A stretch of 64,000 nt of DNA from Arthrobacter gallicola (GTDB lineage Bacteria > Actinomycetota > Actinomycetes > Actinomycetales > Micrococcaceae). The stretch covers positions 239,016 through 303,015 of the forward strand of contig NZ_JACSQD010000004.1 in the NCBI RefSeq assembly GCF_014836775.1, in the 5' to 3' direction. Positions 1-9,637 of this stretch are shown piece after piece (position 1 is the stretch's first letter; each line of letters begins with the position of its first letter). Under the pieces are notes generated by a model. It made no database searches. It had not been told where the DNA came from and was given only the letters and a program-made list of their open reading frames with translations. Position numbers and translations under genes: made by a program.

Positions 1-2
1 CC

Positions 3-485
3 AAGAGCACCGGCAGCAGCAGCCGGACAACCCGCATGCTGGTCCTGATCGGATCGATTCTGATCATTGTCCTGCTGGGCATCTGGCTCGCCACCGTCGT
101 TGCCGACAGCAACCGGGAGGAGGGCGTTCTGGAGGAGTCTGTGTCTCCCATCGATCTGGAAGCAGGAGCCTGCATCCTGGACTTCCAGAGCGTGAACGCA
201 GAGGTCACAGTTGTTACCTGCGAAACCCCGCACAACGCACAGCTTGTTGCGAGCGAGTCCTACCTCAACTCGGATTCGTTCCCGGGCGCGGACGCCTTGG
301 CCGCCAAGGCTGAGGAAGTCTGTTCCTCGGTGATGTACACGGATGCTGCGTCCAAGTACGTGGACCTGGAGCTCAACCGTGCTGTCCCGACGCAGAGTTC
401 CTGGGATGCCGGCGACCGCCGGGTGGATTGCTTCGTGGTTGCTCCTGGTGTGGAACTCTCCGAGTCCCTCATCGTTCAGCCCTAA
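3..485 (+). CDS. Septum-formation-family membrane protein (5' partial)
   Basis: The reading frame is open to the left edge of the window, so the true start probably lies outside; an in-frame ATG at 36 is available but has no clear ribosome site. A Ser/Thr-rich stretch is followed by one transmembrane segment (about residues 12-33 of the visible part) and then an extracytoplasmic domain. That domain has a GACI motif, a C-x(5)-HNAQL segment and two further cysteines (VCSS, DCF), the pattern of the actinobacterial septum formation domain (Pfam Septum_form). The cysteines could form disulfides outside the membrane. Members often follow a DUF4190 membrane region, which would lie upstream. Exact function is unknown. 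It converges on clpB with a shared hairpin between them. Confidence 0.7.
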   Translation, partial: KSTGSSSRTTRMLVLIGSILIIVLLGIWLATVVADSNREEGVLEESVSPIDLEAGACILDFQSVNAEVTVVTCETPHNAQLVASESYLNSDSFPGADALAAKAEEVCSSVMYTDAASKYVDLELNRAVPTQSSWDAGDRRVDCFVVAPGVELSESLIVQP

Positions 486-542
486 GACCCGTCCAGGCGT
501 CAGACCCGGCCAGGCGTAGGGCACGCGCCCCGGACGCGCAAA

Positions 543-579
543 AAGCCGGAAGGCCGCCAAGGGCGGGCTTCCGGCTTTC
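543..579. terminator. Bidirectional hairpin terminator between convergent genes
   Basis: An 11-bp perfect stem (AAAGCCGGAAG pairing with CTTCCGGCTTT) encloses a GC-rich loop. The stem has A residues on the left and T residues on the right, so it can terminate transcription from either side, serving the septum-formation gene (+) and clpB (-). Confidence 0.8.
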
Positions 580-592
580 TGCCTGCCGGGGA

Positions 593-3220
593 CTATCCGA
601 CGGGCGCCACGGCTTCGACGCTCAGGCCCTGGGCCGCCAGTTCATCGCCGTTGACGGCCTCGGGCCGGTCCACCAGGACGGTGTCGCCGTCGGAGATCCG
701 GCCGGCCAGGATGCCCTTGGCCAGTTTGTCCCCGATTTCCCGCTGCACCAGCCGGCGCAGCGGCCGGGCACCATACGCCGGATCGTACCCGGTCAGCGCC
801 AGCCATTCCCGTGCCGCGTCGGTGACCTTCAGGGTCAGGCGGCGGTCCCGGAGCCGGGACGCGAGGCCACGCACCTGAATGTCCACGATCTTGGACAGCT
901 CCTCCAGGTTCAGCGGATCAAAGAGGATGATGTCATCCAGCCGGTTCAGGAACTCCGGTTTGAAGTTGGCGTTCACCATGGACATCACCGATTCGCGCTT
1001 CTGGTCCTCGTTCAGCCCCGGATCCACCAGGAACTGGGAGCCGAGGTTGGAGGTCAGGATCAGGATAACGTTGCGGAAGTCCACGGTGCGGCCTTGTCCG
1101 TCCGTCAGCCGCCCGTCGTCGAGGACCTGCAGCAGAATATCGAAGACATCCGAATGGGCCTTCTCCACCTCGTCCAGCAGAATGACGGAGTAGGGACGCC
1201 GGCGGACCGCTTCGGTGAGCTGGCCGCCCTCCTCGTATCCGACGTATCCCGGAGGGGCACCAACCAGGCGGGACACCGTGTGCTTTTCGGCGTATTCGCT
1301 CATGTCCATGCGGACGATCGCGCGTTCGTCGTCGAAAATAAACTCCGCGAGGGCCTTGGCCAGCTCAGTCTTGCCTACGCCGGTGGGCCCCAGGAACAGG
1401 AAGGAACCCGTGGGCCGGTCCGGGTCGCTGACCCCGGCACGGGAGCGCCGGACGGCGTCCGCCACCGCAGCAACGGCCTTGGTCTGCCCGATCAGCCGGG
1501 ACCCGATGACTGACTCCATCTCCAGCAGCTTCTGCGACTCCCCCTGGAGCATGCGGCCGGCGGGGATGCCGGTCCAGGCCGACACGACTTCGGCGATGTC
1601 GTCGGCAGTGACTTCCTCCGACACCATCAGTTCCCTGGCACCCTCACCGAACTGATCCTGCTCGGCTTCCTGCGCGGCATCAAGTTCCTTCTGCATGGCC
1701 GGGATTTCGCCGTACAGGATCCGGGAGGCCTCGGTGAGATCGCCGTCGCGCTGGGCCTTTTCGGCGAGTGAGCGCAGTTCGTCGATCCGGGCCTTGATAT
1801 CGCCAACCCGGTTGAGGCCGGCTTTCTCCGACTCCCAGCGGGCGTTCAGGGCAGCAAGCTGCTCCTTCTTGTTCGCCATGTCCTCACGGAGCACCTCCAG
1901 GCGTTCCAGCGACGCTTCGTCTGTCTCCCCGGAGATGGCCAGCTCCTCCATGGTGAGCCGGTCGACGGCGCGGCGCAGTTCGTCGATTTCCTCCGGTGCG
2001 GAGTCAATCTCCATCCGGAGCCGGGAGGCGGCCTCATCGACCAGGTCGATCGCCTTGTCGGGCAGCTGGCGGCCCGTGATGTACCGGTTGGAGAGGTTCG
2101 CAGCGGCCACCAGCGCGGAATCGGCGATGGCTACCTTGTGGTGCGCTTCGTAGCGTTCCTTCAGGCCGCGGAGGATGCCGATCGTGTCCGGAACGCTGGG
2201 CTCCCCCACGAAAACCTGCTGGAAACGGCGTTCCAGCGCAGCGTCCTTCTCCACGTTTTCGCGGTATTCGTTCAGGGTGGTGGCACCGATCAGGCGCAGC
2301 TCGCCGCGCGCCAGCATGGGCTTGAGCATGTTGCCCGCGTCCATGGACCCTTCGGCCGCTCCGGCGCCCACAACGGTGTGCATCTCGTCAATGAACGTGA
2401 CGATCTGTCCCTCCGCACTGGCGATCTCCTCCAGCACGGCCTTGAACCGCTCTTCAAACTCGCCGCGGTACTTAGCTCCCGCCACCATGGACCCGAGGTC
2501 CAGCGAGAGCAGGGTCTTGCCGCTCAGGCTTTCCGGCACGTCTCCCGCCACGATCCGCTGCGCGAGGCCTTCGACGACGGCGGTCTTCCCCACTCCGGGT
2601 TCACCGATCAGCACCGGGTTGTTCTTTGTCCGGCGGCTCAGCACCTGAATCACCCGGCGGATTTCGGCGTCGCGGCCAATGACGGGATCAAGTTTCCCGG
2701 ACCGCGCCAATTCGGTGAGGTCGGTGCTGAACTTTTCCAGGGCCTGGAGGGTGTTCTCCGGATCGGCATTCGTCACTTTACGGTCTCCTCGGACGGTGGG
2801 AAGGGCGGCGGCCAGCACATCGCGGCCGGCATTGTTGTCCCGCAGTGCCTTGCCTGCCGGCCCGCTGTCCACCGCGAGAGCCAGCAGCAAGTGCTCGGTG
2901 GAAACGTAGGCATCACCAAGCTGGGAAGCCTCCTGCTGTGCGGCGTTTATGACCTGCAGCAGGGGGCGCGAGAACTGCGGCTGCTGCACGGAGGATCCGG
3001 AGCTGGACGGCAGGTTATGGATGGCGTTGCTGGCTGCGGCACTGACGGCGTCTGGGTTGGCCCCGGCAGCCTTGAGCAGGGCCACTGCCACGCCCTGGCG
3101 CTGGTCCATCAGTGCTTTCAACAGGTGGGCAGGCTCAATCTGGGGATTTCCGGCAGTGGTCGCGTTCATAGCGGCGGACTGAAGTGCCTCTTGGCTTTTG
3201 TTCGTGAACTTCGTATCCAC
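593..3220 (-). CDS. clpB: ATP-dependent chaperone ClpB
   Basis: ClpB is a cytosolic hexameric AAA+ disaggregase that extracts polypeptides from aggregates together with DnaK/DnaJ/GrpE. The product is 875 residues, normal for the family. An N-terminal Clp repeat domain (1-145) precedes the first nucleotide-binding domain with Walker A GEPGVGKT (206-213), a long charged coiled-coil middle domain (about 400-520) and a second domain with GPTGVGKT and a C-terminal small domain. I chose the GTG at 3220 because it follows a good AAGGAG site and gives the usual VDTKFTNK N-terminus; the longer open frame adds non-conserved residues. A perfect HspR operator (HAIR) lies about 115 bases upstream, so HspR, encoded in the dnaK operon of this window, very probably represses it. 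Confidence 0.97.
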   Translation of the reverse strand: MDTKFTNKSQEALQSAAMNATTAGNPQIEPAHLLKALMDQRQGVAVALLKAAGANPDAVSAAASNAIHNLPSSSGSSVQQPQFSRPLLQVINAAQQEASQLGDAYVSTEHLLLALAVDSGPAGKALRDNNAGRDVLAAALPTVRGDRKVTNADPENTLQALEKFSTDLTELARSGKLDPVIGRDAEIRRVIQVLSRRTKNNPVLIGEPGVGKTAVVEGLAQRIVAGDVPESLSGKTLLSLDLGSMVAGAKYRGEFEERFKAVLEEIASAEGQIVTFIDEMHTVVGAGAAEGSMDAGNMLKPMLARGELRLIGATTLNEYRENVEKDAALERRFQQVFVGEPSVPDTIGILRGLKERYEAHHKVAIADSALVAAANLSNRYITGRQLPDKAIDLVDEAASRLRMEIDSAPEEIDELRRAVDRLTMEELAISGETDEASLERLEVLREDMANKKEQLAALNARWESEKAGLNRVGDIKARIDELRSLAEKAQRDGDLTEASRILYGEIPAMQKELDAAQEAEQDQFGEGARELMVSEEVTADDIAEVVSAWTGIPAGRMLQGESQKLLEMESVIGSRLIGQTKAVAAVADAVRRSRAGVSDPDRPTGSFLFLGPTGVGKTELAKALAEFIFDDERAIVRMDMSEYAEKHTVSRLVGAPPGYVGYEEGGQLTEAVRRRPYSVILLDEVEKAHSDVFDILLQVLDDGRLTDGQGRTVDFRNVILILTSNLGSQFLVDPGLNEDQKRESVMSMVNANFKPEFLNRLDDIILFDPLNLEELSKIVDIQVRGLASRLRDRRLTLKVTDAAREWLALTGYDPAYGARPLRRLVQREIGDKLAKGILAGRISDGDTVLVDRPEAVNGDELAAQGLSVEAVAPVG

Positions 3221-3334
3221 AGCGGGCTCCTTTTCGGGCTCAAAGAACAACCAAAACAAGCTCCCGGCGGACTGTCCTTTTGGAGAACCCTGGTGGCCCT
3301 ACCTACTGGCTTCATCCAACCGTGCTCAACAAGA

Positions 3335-3353
3335 TTGAGTGTAGTTCACTCAA
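3335..3353. promoter_or_regulatory. HAIR operator (HspR site) upstream of clpB
   Basis: TTGAGT-N7-ACTCAA, matching the core of the HspR-associated inverted repeat (CTTGAGT-N7-ACTCAAG). It sits between the clpB start (3220, minus strand) and the preceding SRPBCC gene. The same core occurs upstream of dnaK. Confidence 0.9.
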
Positions 3354-3401
3354 CGTTGCGCGTAAAGTTATCCACAGGTGATTCGTGCGTCCGGTCTGCG
3401 C

Positions 3402-4004
3402 CTAGTCAGGTGCCGGCAAGGGACTGTGCTCCCGCTCGAATTCCTCCCTCACCCGCACCCATTCATCGTTCCGGGCGCGGTACAGGTCCCGGACCGCCCC
3501 TTCCATGGACCTCCAGTCGCGGTCCGTCGGATACGGCTCCCGTCCGTCCAGATGGGCGGCCAGATTGTCGAGGAAAAATTCCCAGCCCGGCCCCGCCGCC
3601 CACTCATTAACCTCGGGGTCCATGACGGCGAAGCGCTTGCGGACCGAGGCATACCGCAAATCCACCCGGGTTGCCCCGTCTTCATCGGTGAGATGGAACT
3701 CCAATTCCCCGCCGTTACCCTGCGGGGGAAACCAGGAGACCGTGAGCAGCCGGGGCGGATCGCACCGCAGGATGGTCCCGCTGGCAAAGCCGGGCACGGA
3801 GTACTCCCCACCCCGGCGAAAGTCCCCCTCCGGCTCGGCGAAGTAGGCACCAACACGGGCCGGGTCGGTCAGGGCATTCCACACCTCTCCGATGGGCTGT
3901 GGGAGATACCGTCCGATCACCAGCATGCGCGCGTGCCCAGCCTGTATCTGGCGCAGCCCAAAGGACCGCTCGGTTTCGGAAAGATCTACATCCAGCTCGG
4001 ACAT
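3402..4004 (-). CDS. SRPBCC / AHSA1-type protein
   Basis: A 200-residue protein with the START-like SRPBCC fold of the Activator-of-Hsp90-ATPase homolog 1 (AHSA1) family: a VIGRYLPQP strand, WNALTDP helix, a central EYSVPGF segment, the LTVSWFPP strand and a C-terminal long helix (about residues 160-190). Such bacterial proteins bind hydrophobic ligands or act as toxin-antitoxin-like or stress partners; most are uncharacterised and no substrate can be read from sequence. An AAGGAG site precedes the ATG at 4004. It lies upstream of clpB on the same strand but is separated from it by the HAIR-containing promoter, so it is probably a separate unit. Confidence 0.8.
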   Translation of the reverse strand: MSELDVDLSETERSFGLRQIQAGHARMLVIGRYLPQPIGEVWNALTDPARVGAYFAEPEGDFRRGGEYSVPGFASGTILRCDPPRLLTVSWFPPQGNGGELEFHLTDEDGATRVDLRYASVRKRFAVMDPEVNEWAAGPGWEFFLDNLAAHLDGREPYPTDRDWRSMEGAVRDLYRARNDEWVRVREEFEREHSPLPAPD

Positions 4005-4317
4005 TCACCCGCTCCTTCAGCTTGCCGGCATGGCGGTTCTGAGGAGTCAATCCGGATCGATACGGCGGGTCTGGCCGGGCACCCCGGAACCGGTTTCTGT
4101 GAGATGGAGCACGCCCCATCCTTCTTGGAGATTAGCAGGGAAACCCAGCCGGGGACAGGGCAAAAGGCGGGGTCGAATGCCTTCCGGCACCAACTTCCTC
4201 AGGCCCCTCAGCCTGCTGTCCAGCCTCCAAAAACCGCCCCTGACTAGGGATTTTGATAGTCTGAATGCGCCGAGACTAAGGAAGCTTTCTTTTTTTACCC
4301 CCCTCGAAAAGGACCCG
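4005..4317. other. Intergenic region between SRPBCC gene and choline operon
   Basis: A 313-base divergent intergenic region. No credible coding frame of its own. The only structure I can support is the cluster of three GACTA half-sites near the betT start, listed separately. The minus-strand AAGGAG site of the SRPBCC gene lies at its left end. Confidence 0.6.
4242..4278. promoter_or_regulatory. Candidate operator of three GACTA half-sites upstream of betT
   Basis: GACTA (4242-4246), TAGTCT (4257-4262) and AGACTA (4273-4278) alternate in orientation with 10-base spacers, giving two overlapping inverted repeats 40-75 bases before the betT ATG. The arrangement suggests cooperative binding of a dimeric repressor or activator. 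No regulator gene is linked to the operon. Confidence 0.45.
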
Positions 4318-6429
4318 ATGACCAGCCCGGAAGCGGACACACCGCACGAAACAGCCGTCAAAACCCGCGTCAACAAGACGGTATTCATCGGGTCCGCACT
4401 CGGCATCATCGCCATCGCGGTGTGGGCCATGATCTCCACCGAATCGGCCGAGTCGGTCATCGGAACGATGGTGAGTTGGGTATCCACCAACATGGGCTGG
4501 TACTACTTCCTGGTCGTGACCCTGGTTGTCATCTTCGTCCTGGTCATCGCCCTCTCCGGCGTCGGCAAGACCAAGCTCGGCCCCGACCATTCCAAACCCC
4601 AGTTCGGATTGTTCACCTGGGCAGCCATGCTGTTCGCGGCCGGGATCGGCATCGACCTGATGTTCTTCTCAGTCTCCGAACCGGTCACCCAGTTCCTTGC
4701 ACCACCCCAGGGCGACGGGTCCACCGCAGAAGCCGCCCGCCAGGCACTGGTGTGGACCCTGTTCCACTACGGCATCACCGGATGGGCGCTCTACGCCCTG
4801 ATGGGTCTTGCCCTCGGTTACTTTGCCTACCGGCACAACCTGCCGCTGAGCATCCGCTCCGCCCTGTATCCCATCTTCGGCAAGCGCATCGACGGCCCGC
4901 TGGGGCACGGCGTTGACATCGCCGCCCTGCTCGGCACCATCTTCGGCATCGCCACCTCGCTGGGCATCGGCGTCGTGCAGCTGAACTACGGACTGAACTT
5001 TATGTTCGGAGTCCCGGAGAATGTCAGCGTCCAAATCGCGCTGATCGCACTGTCTGTAGCCATGGCCACGGTCTCGGTGGTCTCCGGAGTGGAGAAGGGC
5101 ATCCGCCGCCTCTCCGAACTCAATGTCATCCTGGCCGTCGGACTGATGCTGTTCGTCCTCATCGCCGGAAAGACCAGCTTCCTGTTCGACGGGATCGTGC
5201 AGAACACCGGCGACGTCCTCAGCCGCTTCCCCGGCATGACACTGGACACGATGGCCTACGACCGGCCGGACGAGTGGCTCTCCAGCTGGACCCTCTTCTT
5301 CTGGGCCTGGTGGATCGCCTGGGCGCCCTTCGTTGGCCTGTTCCTGGCCCGCATCTCCCGCGGACGGACCATCCGCCAGTTTGTCCTGGGCACCATGGTT
5401 GTCCCCTTCGCCTTCATCCTGCTGTGGATCTCCATCTTCGGGAACAGTGCGCTGGACCTGGTGATGGGCGGAAACGCCGCGTTCGGCGAGGTGGCCATGA
5501 ACCAGCCCGAACGCGCGTTCTACGGCTTGCTGGAGCAGTACCCCTGGGCCCCGGCCACAGCCGCCATCGCCACCTTCACCGGGCTGCTGTTCTACGTCAC
5601 CTCCGCCGACTCCGGTGCCCTGGTCATGGCGAACTTCACCTCCCACCTCAAGGACGCGGATTCCGATGCGCCGAAGTGGATGCGTGTTTTCTGGGCCGTG
5701 GTCACCGGCCTGCTCACCCTGGCCATGCTGATGGTCGGCGGTGTCAGCACGCTGCAGAACGCCACGATCATCATGGGCCTGCCGCTGTCCATCCTGCTGC
5801 TGTTCATCATGCTCGGCGTTTACAAAGCACTGCGGGTGGAGACCTCCCTGGCCGCCAGTTTCCGGGCCTCCCTGCCCGGGATGATCGCCGGCCGCGGCGG
5901 CGGGGATGCCCGGGGCGGACGTTCCTGGCGCCAGCGGCTCACCCGGGCCATGACCTACCCCGGCCCCAAGCAGGCAGCACGGTTCGTCGAAAGTGTCGCG
6001 TACCCCGCGCTGCAGGAGGTGCACGATGAACTCCAGAACAAGGGCGCGGAGGTGTCCCTGTCGCTGGCCGGCTGCGGTGTGAACGATATCCGTTCCGCGG
6101 ACCTCTCCGTGGGGCTGGGCCACGAGCGCCCGTTCAAGTACCAGGTCTACCCCGTCCAGTATGAGACGCCGTCGTACGCCCTGCGCAGCGCCTCGACGGA
6201 CACCAAATACTTCCGCATGGAGGTCTTCTCCCTCGAAGGCAGCCACGGTTACGACGTGATGGGCTACACCAAGGAGCAGCTGATTACCGACGTCCTGGAT
6301 CACTACGAACGACACCTGGAATTCCTGCACCTCAACCGCGAGGTGCCCGGCAACACCGCAATCACCGAAGACCCGGTTGGCAAAGACAACTGGGATGCCG
6401 ACTTTGTCGGCGAGGAGGAAAAAGTATGA
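4318..6429 (+). CDS. betT: BCCT family choline/betaine transporter
   Basis: Betaine/choline/carnitine transporter of the inner membrane, 703 residues. Twelve predicted membrane segments follow a short hydrophilic N-terminus. The family's glycine-rich segment (AAGIGIDLMFF) and the tryptophan-rich signature WAWWIAWAPF in segment 8 are present. A hydrophilic C-terminal tail of roughly 150 residues is typical of BetT proteins and contributes to osmotic regulation in known members. The ATG at 4318 has an AAAAGGA site and begins the conserved region; the longer frame starting at 3892 would run through the neighbouring gene. betB overlaps its stop by four bases (ATGA), so it is the first gene of a choline operon. 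Choline is the most likely substrate given the context. Confidence 0.92.
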   Translation: MTSPEADTPHETAVKTRVNKTVFIGSALGIIAIAVWAMISTESAESVIGTMVSWVSTNMGWYYFLVVTLVVIFVLVIALSGVGKTKLGPDHSKPQFGLFTWAAMLFAAGIGIDLMFFSVSEPVTQFLAPPQGDGSTAEAARQALVWTLFHYGITGWALYALMGLALGYFAYRHNLPLSIRSALYPIFGKRIDGPLGHGVDIAALLGTIFGIATSLGIGVVQLNYGLNFMFGVPENVSVQIALIALSVAMATVSVVSGVEKGIRRLSELNVILAVGLMLFVLIAGKTSFLFDGIVQNTGDVLSRFPGMTLDTMAYDRPDEWLSSWTLFFWAWWIAWAPFVGLFLARISRGRTIRQFVLGTMVVPFAFILLWISIFGNSALDLVMGGNAAFGEVAMNQPERAFYGLLEQYPWAPATAAIATFTGLLFYVTSADSGALVMANFTSHLKDADSDAPKWMRVFWAVVTGLLTLAMLMVGGVSTLQNATIIMGLPLSILLLFIMLGVYKALRVETSLAASFRASLPGMIAGRGGGDARGGRSWRQRLTRAMTYPGPKQAARFVESVAYPALQEVHDELQNKGAEVSLSLAGCGVNDIRSADLSVGLGHERPFKYQVYPVQYETPSYALRSASTDTKYFRMEVFSLEGSHGYDVMGYTKEQLITDVLDHYERHLEFLHLNREVPGNTAITEDPVGKDNWDADFVGEEEKV

Positions 6430-7934
6430 CCACCACGGCAAACACGGCCAACACGGCCACCCTTTTCATCGATGGTGAGTGGGTCCCCGCATCCGACGGC
6501 GGCACCCGTGAGATCCACAACCCCGCCGACGGGGAACACGTCGTAACGGTTTCCGAGGCCACCCGCGCTGACACGGAGAAGGCCATCGCGGCTGCCCGCG
6601 CCGCTTTTGACCGCGGCGAATGGGCAGCTGTGCCCGCCCCGGAGCGGGGCGATTTCCTGCTGCGCGTCGCAGCGGAACTGCGCGCCCGCAAGGATGAGTT
6701 CGCCCGCGCCGAAACCCTCGACACCGGCAAGCGCCTGGTGGAGAGCCAGATCGACATGGACGACATCGCTGCCTGCTTCACCTACTTCGGCAAGATCGCC
6801 GGTCAGAACGCCGGCCGGATTGTCGACGCCGGGGATCCCGGCGTTGTCTCCCGGGTCGAGTACGAGCCGGTCGGCGTCTGCGGGCTGATCGCCCCGTGGA
6901 ACTATCCTCTGCTGCAGGCCGCATGGAAGATCGCCCCGGCCCTGGCGGCCGGCTGCACCTTTGTGCTGAAGCCCTCCGAGCTCACGCCGTCCACCTCCAT
7001 CCTCATGATGAAGGTCCTGGAAGATCTTGGCCTGCCCCGCGGCACGGCCAACCTGGTGCTCGGCGCCGGGGCCGTCGCCGGCGCACCCCTCTCCGAATCC
7101 CCCGACGTCGATCTGGTCTCCTTTACCGGCGGTGTCGCGACCGGGAGGATCATCGCTGCCTCCGCCGCCGGAACGGTCAAGAAGGTGGCACTGGAACTCG
7201 GCGGCAAGAACCCCAACATCATTTTCGCGGATGCCGATTTCGACGCCGCTGTGGACAACGCGCTCAACGCCGCCTTTGTGCACTCCGGGCAGGTCTGCTC
7301 TGCCGGCGCCCGGCTGATCGTGGAAGAGCCCATCGCCGAACGCTTCGTGGATGAGCTGGTCCGCCGGGCCAAGCAGATCCGGATGGGCGGCCCCTTCGAC
7401 GACGCCGCCGAAACCGGTCCGCTGATCTCCGCGGCGCACCGGGAGAAAGTCACCGCCTACGTCAACAAGGCCGTCGAGGAAGGTGCGCGGATCCGCTGCG
7501 GCGGAACCTGGGGCACCGGCGAGCTGGAAAAGGGTTTCTACTACACCCCCACCGTGCTGGATAACGTCCGGCGCGGCAGCTCGGCCCTGGTGGACGAGGC
7601 CTTCGGCCCGGTCGTCACCGTCGAAACGTTCAACGGCGAGGACGAAGCCGTGGAACTGGGCAATGACACCGATTACGGCCTGGCCGGCGCGGTCTGGTCC
7701 TCCGATGCGGGGAAGACCCAGCGTGTGGCCCGGCGGCTGCGGCACGGCACCATCTGGATCAACGACTTCCACCCCTACCTGCCGCAGGCCGAATGGGGCG
7801 GTTTCGGTGCCTCCGGCGTCGGCCGCGAACTCGGCCCCACCGGGTTGGGTGAGTACCAGGAGGCCAAGCACATCTACCAGAACATCAATCCACAGGTAAC
7901 CGGCTGGTTCCCCGACCACGGAAAGGTCAACTAG
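6426..7934 (+). CDS. betB: Betaine-aldehyde dehydrogenase
   Basis: NAD(P)-dependent aldehyde dehydrogenase of 502 residues, converting betaine aldehyde to glycine betaine in the cytosol. The general-base glutamate lies in ELGGKNP (E257) and the catalytic cysteine in GQVCSAG (C291), with the expected spacing of 34 residues. The substrate segment WINDFHPYLPQAEWGG and the C-terminal EYQEAKHIY are characteristic of the BetB branch. The ATG overlaps the betT stop (ATGA) and the oxidase gene starts four bases after this gene, so the three are one translational unit. Confidence 0.94.
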   Translation: MTTTANTANTATLFIDGEWVPASDGGTREIHNPADGEHVVTVSEATRADTEKAIAAARAAFDRGEWAAVPAPERGDFLLRVAAELRARKDEFARAETLDTGKRLVESQIDMDDIAACFTYFGKIAGQNAGRIVDAGDPGVVSRVEYEPVGVCGLIAPWNYPLLQAAWKIAPALAAGCTFVLKPSELTPSTSILMMKVLEDLGLPRGTANLVLGAGAVAGAPLSESPDVDLVSFTGGVATGRIIAASAAGTVKKVALELGGKNPNIIFADADFDAAVDNALNAAFVHSGQVCSAGARLIVEEPIAERFVDELVRRAKQIRMGGPFDDAAETGPLISAAHREKVTAYVNKAVEEGARIRCGGTWGTGELEKGFYYTPTVLDNVRRGSSALVDEAFGPVVTVETFNGEDEAVELGNDTDYGLAGAVWSSDAGKTQRVARRLRHGTIWINDFHPYLPQAEWGGFGASGVGRELGPTGLGEYQEAKHIYQNINPQVTGWFPDHGKVN

Positions 7935-7938
7935 CTCC

Positions 7939-9552
7939 ATGACTGATCTGCAGAAAACGGACTTCGACTACATCGTGATCGGCGGCGGCTCCGCCGGTGC
8001 CGCGGTCGCCGCGAGGCTGAGCGAGGATCCCACCGTCGAAGTGGCGCTGGTGGAAGCCGGCGCCGATGACCGGGGAGTGGACGAAGTTCTCCAGCTGGAC
8101 CGCTGGATGGAACTGCTGGAATCCGGCTACGACTGGGACTACCCGATCGAGCCGCAGGAAAACGGCAACTCGTTTATGCGCCACTCCCGCGCCAAGGTCA
8201 TGGGCGGCTGTTCCAGCCACAACTCCTGCATCGCCTTCTGGGCGCCCCGGGAGGACATCGATGAATGGGAGACCAGGTTCGGTGCGGAGGGCTGGAACTC
8301 GGAGATGGCCTTCCGGCTGTACAAGCAGCTCGAATCCAACGAGGATGCCGGCCCCGATGCACCCCATCACGGTGCGGACGGCCCGGTGAAACTGATGAAC
8401 GTGCCGCCGAGCGACCCCTGCGGCGTCGCCCTGCTGGACGCCTGTGAACAGGCCGGCATTCCGCGGACGAAGTTCAACACCGGGCAGACCGTCATCAACG
8501 GAGCCAATTTCTTCCAGATCAACCGGCGCCCGGACGGCACCCGCTCCTCGTCCTCCGTGTCCTACATCCATCCGATCCTGGAACGGAAGAACTTCACGCT
8601 GCTGACCGGGCTGCGCGCCCGTGAACTCAAATTCAATGATGCCAACCACTGCACCGGCGTCGACGTCGTGGACGGGCAGTTCGCCCGCACGCACACACTG
8701 AACGCCCGCACCGAGGTCATCCTCTCCGCCGGGGCGATTGATTCGCCCAAACTGCTGATGCTCTCCGGCATCGGCCCGAAGGAGCACCTGGCCGAACACG
8801 GCATCGAGGTGCGCGCAGACTCCCCCGGCGTGGGCTCGAACCTGCAGGACCACCCGGAGGGTGTTATCCAGTGGGAGGCGAAGCAGCCCATGACCGAAAC
8901 CTCCACCCAGTGGTGGGAAATCGGCATCTTCACCCCCACTGAAGACGGCCTGGACCGCCCAGACCTGATGTTCCATTACGGCTCGGTGCCGTTTGACATG
9001 CACACGCTGAGGCAGGGTTTCCCCACCACGGAGAACGGTTTCTGCCTCACCCCGAACGTCACCCACGCGCGGTCCCGCGGCACGGTGCGGCTGCGCAGCC
9101 GGGACTTCCGGGACAAGCCGATGGTGGACCCGCGCTACTTCACCGACCCGCATGACATGCGCGTGATGGTCTACGGCATCAAGAAGGCCCGGGAGATCAT
9201 CTCCCAGCCGGCAATGGCCGAATGGGCGGGCCGGGAACTGTACCCGGGACCGGACGTGCAGACGGATGAGGAGATCACCGAGTACATCACCAAAACGCAC
9301 AACACTGTCTACCACCCGGCCGGTTCGGTGCGGATGGGCGCGTACGACGACGGGATGTCGCCTTTGGATCCGCAGCTGCGGGTCAAGGGCGTCACCGGCC
9401 TTCGGGTGGCTGATGCCTCCGTCATGCCGGAGCTCACCACGGTCAACCCGAACATCACCACCATGATGATCGGCGAGCGCTGTGCCGAACTGGTACGGGA
9501 AGCCCGTGCTGCCTCCGGTGCGGACACCGCTGCTGCAGGTGCCGGCGTGTAG
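7939..9552 (+). CDS. codA: Choline oxidase (GMC flavoprotein)
   Basis: A 537-residue GMC oxidoreductase with the N-terminal FAD-binding GGGSAGAAVAARLSE segment (about 14-28). It agrees closely along its whole length with Arthrobacter globiformis choline oxidase as I know it, more than with E. coli-type BetA. The flavin-linking histidine in CSSHNS is H94 (H99 in A. globiformis). The active-site V-Y-H segment is V457-H459, and the C-terminal VNPNIT carries the catalytic asparagine. The enzyme uses oxygen to oxidise choline to betaine aldehyde and then glycine betaine, releasing hydrogen peroxide. The presence of betB makes the second step redundant. Family placement is secure; oxidase rather than dehydrogenase is an inference from similarity. 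Confidence 0.9.
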   Translation: MTDLQKTDFDYIVIGGGSAGAAVAARLSEDPTVEVALVEAGADDRGVDEVLQLDRWMELLESGYDWDYPIEPQENGNSFMRHSRAKVMGGCSSHNSCIAFWAPREDIDEWETRFGAEGWNSEMAFRLYKQLESNEDAGPDAPHHGADGPVKLMNVPPSDPCGVALLDACEQAGIPRTKFNTGQTVINGANFFQINRRPDGTRSSSSVSYIHPILERKNFTLLTGLRARELKFNDANHCTGVDVVDGQFARTHTLNARTEVILSAGAIDSPKLLMLSGIGPKEHLAEHGIEVRADSPGVGSNLQDHPEGVIQWEAKQPMTETSTQWWEIGIFTPTEDGLDRPDLMFHYGSVPFDMHTLRQGFPTTENGFCLTPNVTHARSRGTVRLRSRDFRDKPMVDPRYFTDPHDMRVMVYGIKKAREIISQPAMAEWAGRELYPGPDVQTDEEITEYITKTHNTVYHPAGSVRMGAYDDGMSPLDPQLRVKGVTGLRVADASVMPELTTVNPNITTMMIGERCAELVREARAASGADTAAAGAGV

Positions 9553-9575
9553 CCTCCGGTAGCTTCCGGAGCCGG

Positions 9576-9608
9576 AGCGGACACGGGTGCAGCGCGCCCG
9601 TGTCCGCT
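9576..9608 (+). terminator. Rho-independent terminator of the choline operon
   Basis: A perfect 12-bp stem (AGCGGACACGGG with CCCGTGTCCGCT) with a 9-base loop, followed by TTTGTTTG, 24 bases after the codA stop. Confidence 0.92.
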
Positions 9609-9625
9609 TTTGTTTGTGCTGCCGG

Positions 9626-9631
9626 TACTCT
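9626..9631 (+). promoter_or_regulatory. -10 box of a probable leaderless promoter (PBP gene)
   Basis: TACTCT placed 6 bases before the ATG at 9638, with no Shine-Dalgarno sequence. It supports 9638 rather than the upstream start at 9587, which would lie inside the preceding terminator. Confidence 0.65.
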
Positions 9632-9637
9632 GTGCGG

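Noticed and set aside
2138..3610. 490-residue open frame on the plus strand opposite clpB
   Set aside because: A GC-driven shadow: clpB is unmistakable on the other strand in this interval, and the translation shows no family features.
4669..6441. 590-residue open frame on the minus strand opposite betT
   Set aside because: Composition (Gly/Gln/His/Asp-rich) is typical of the antisense frame of a high-GC membrane protein; the BCCT gene is certain.
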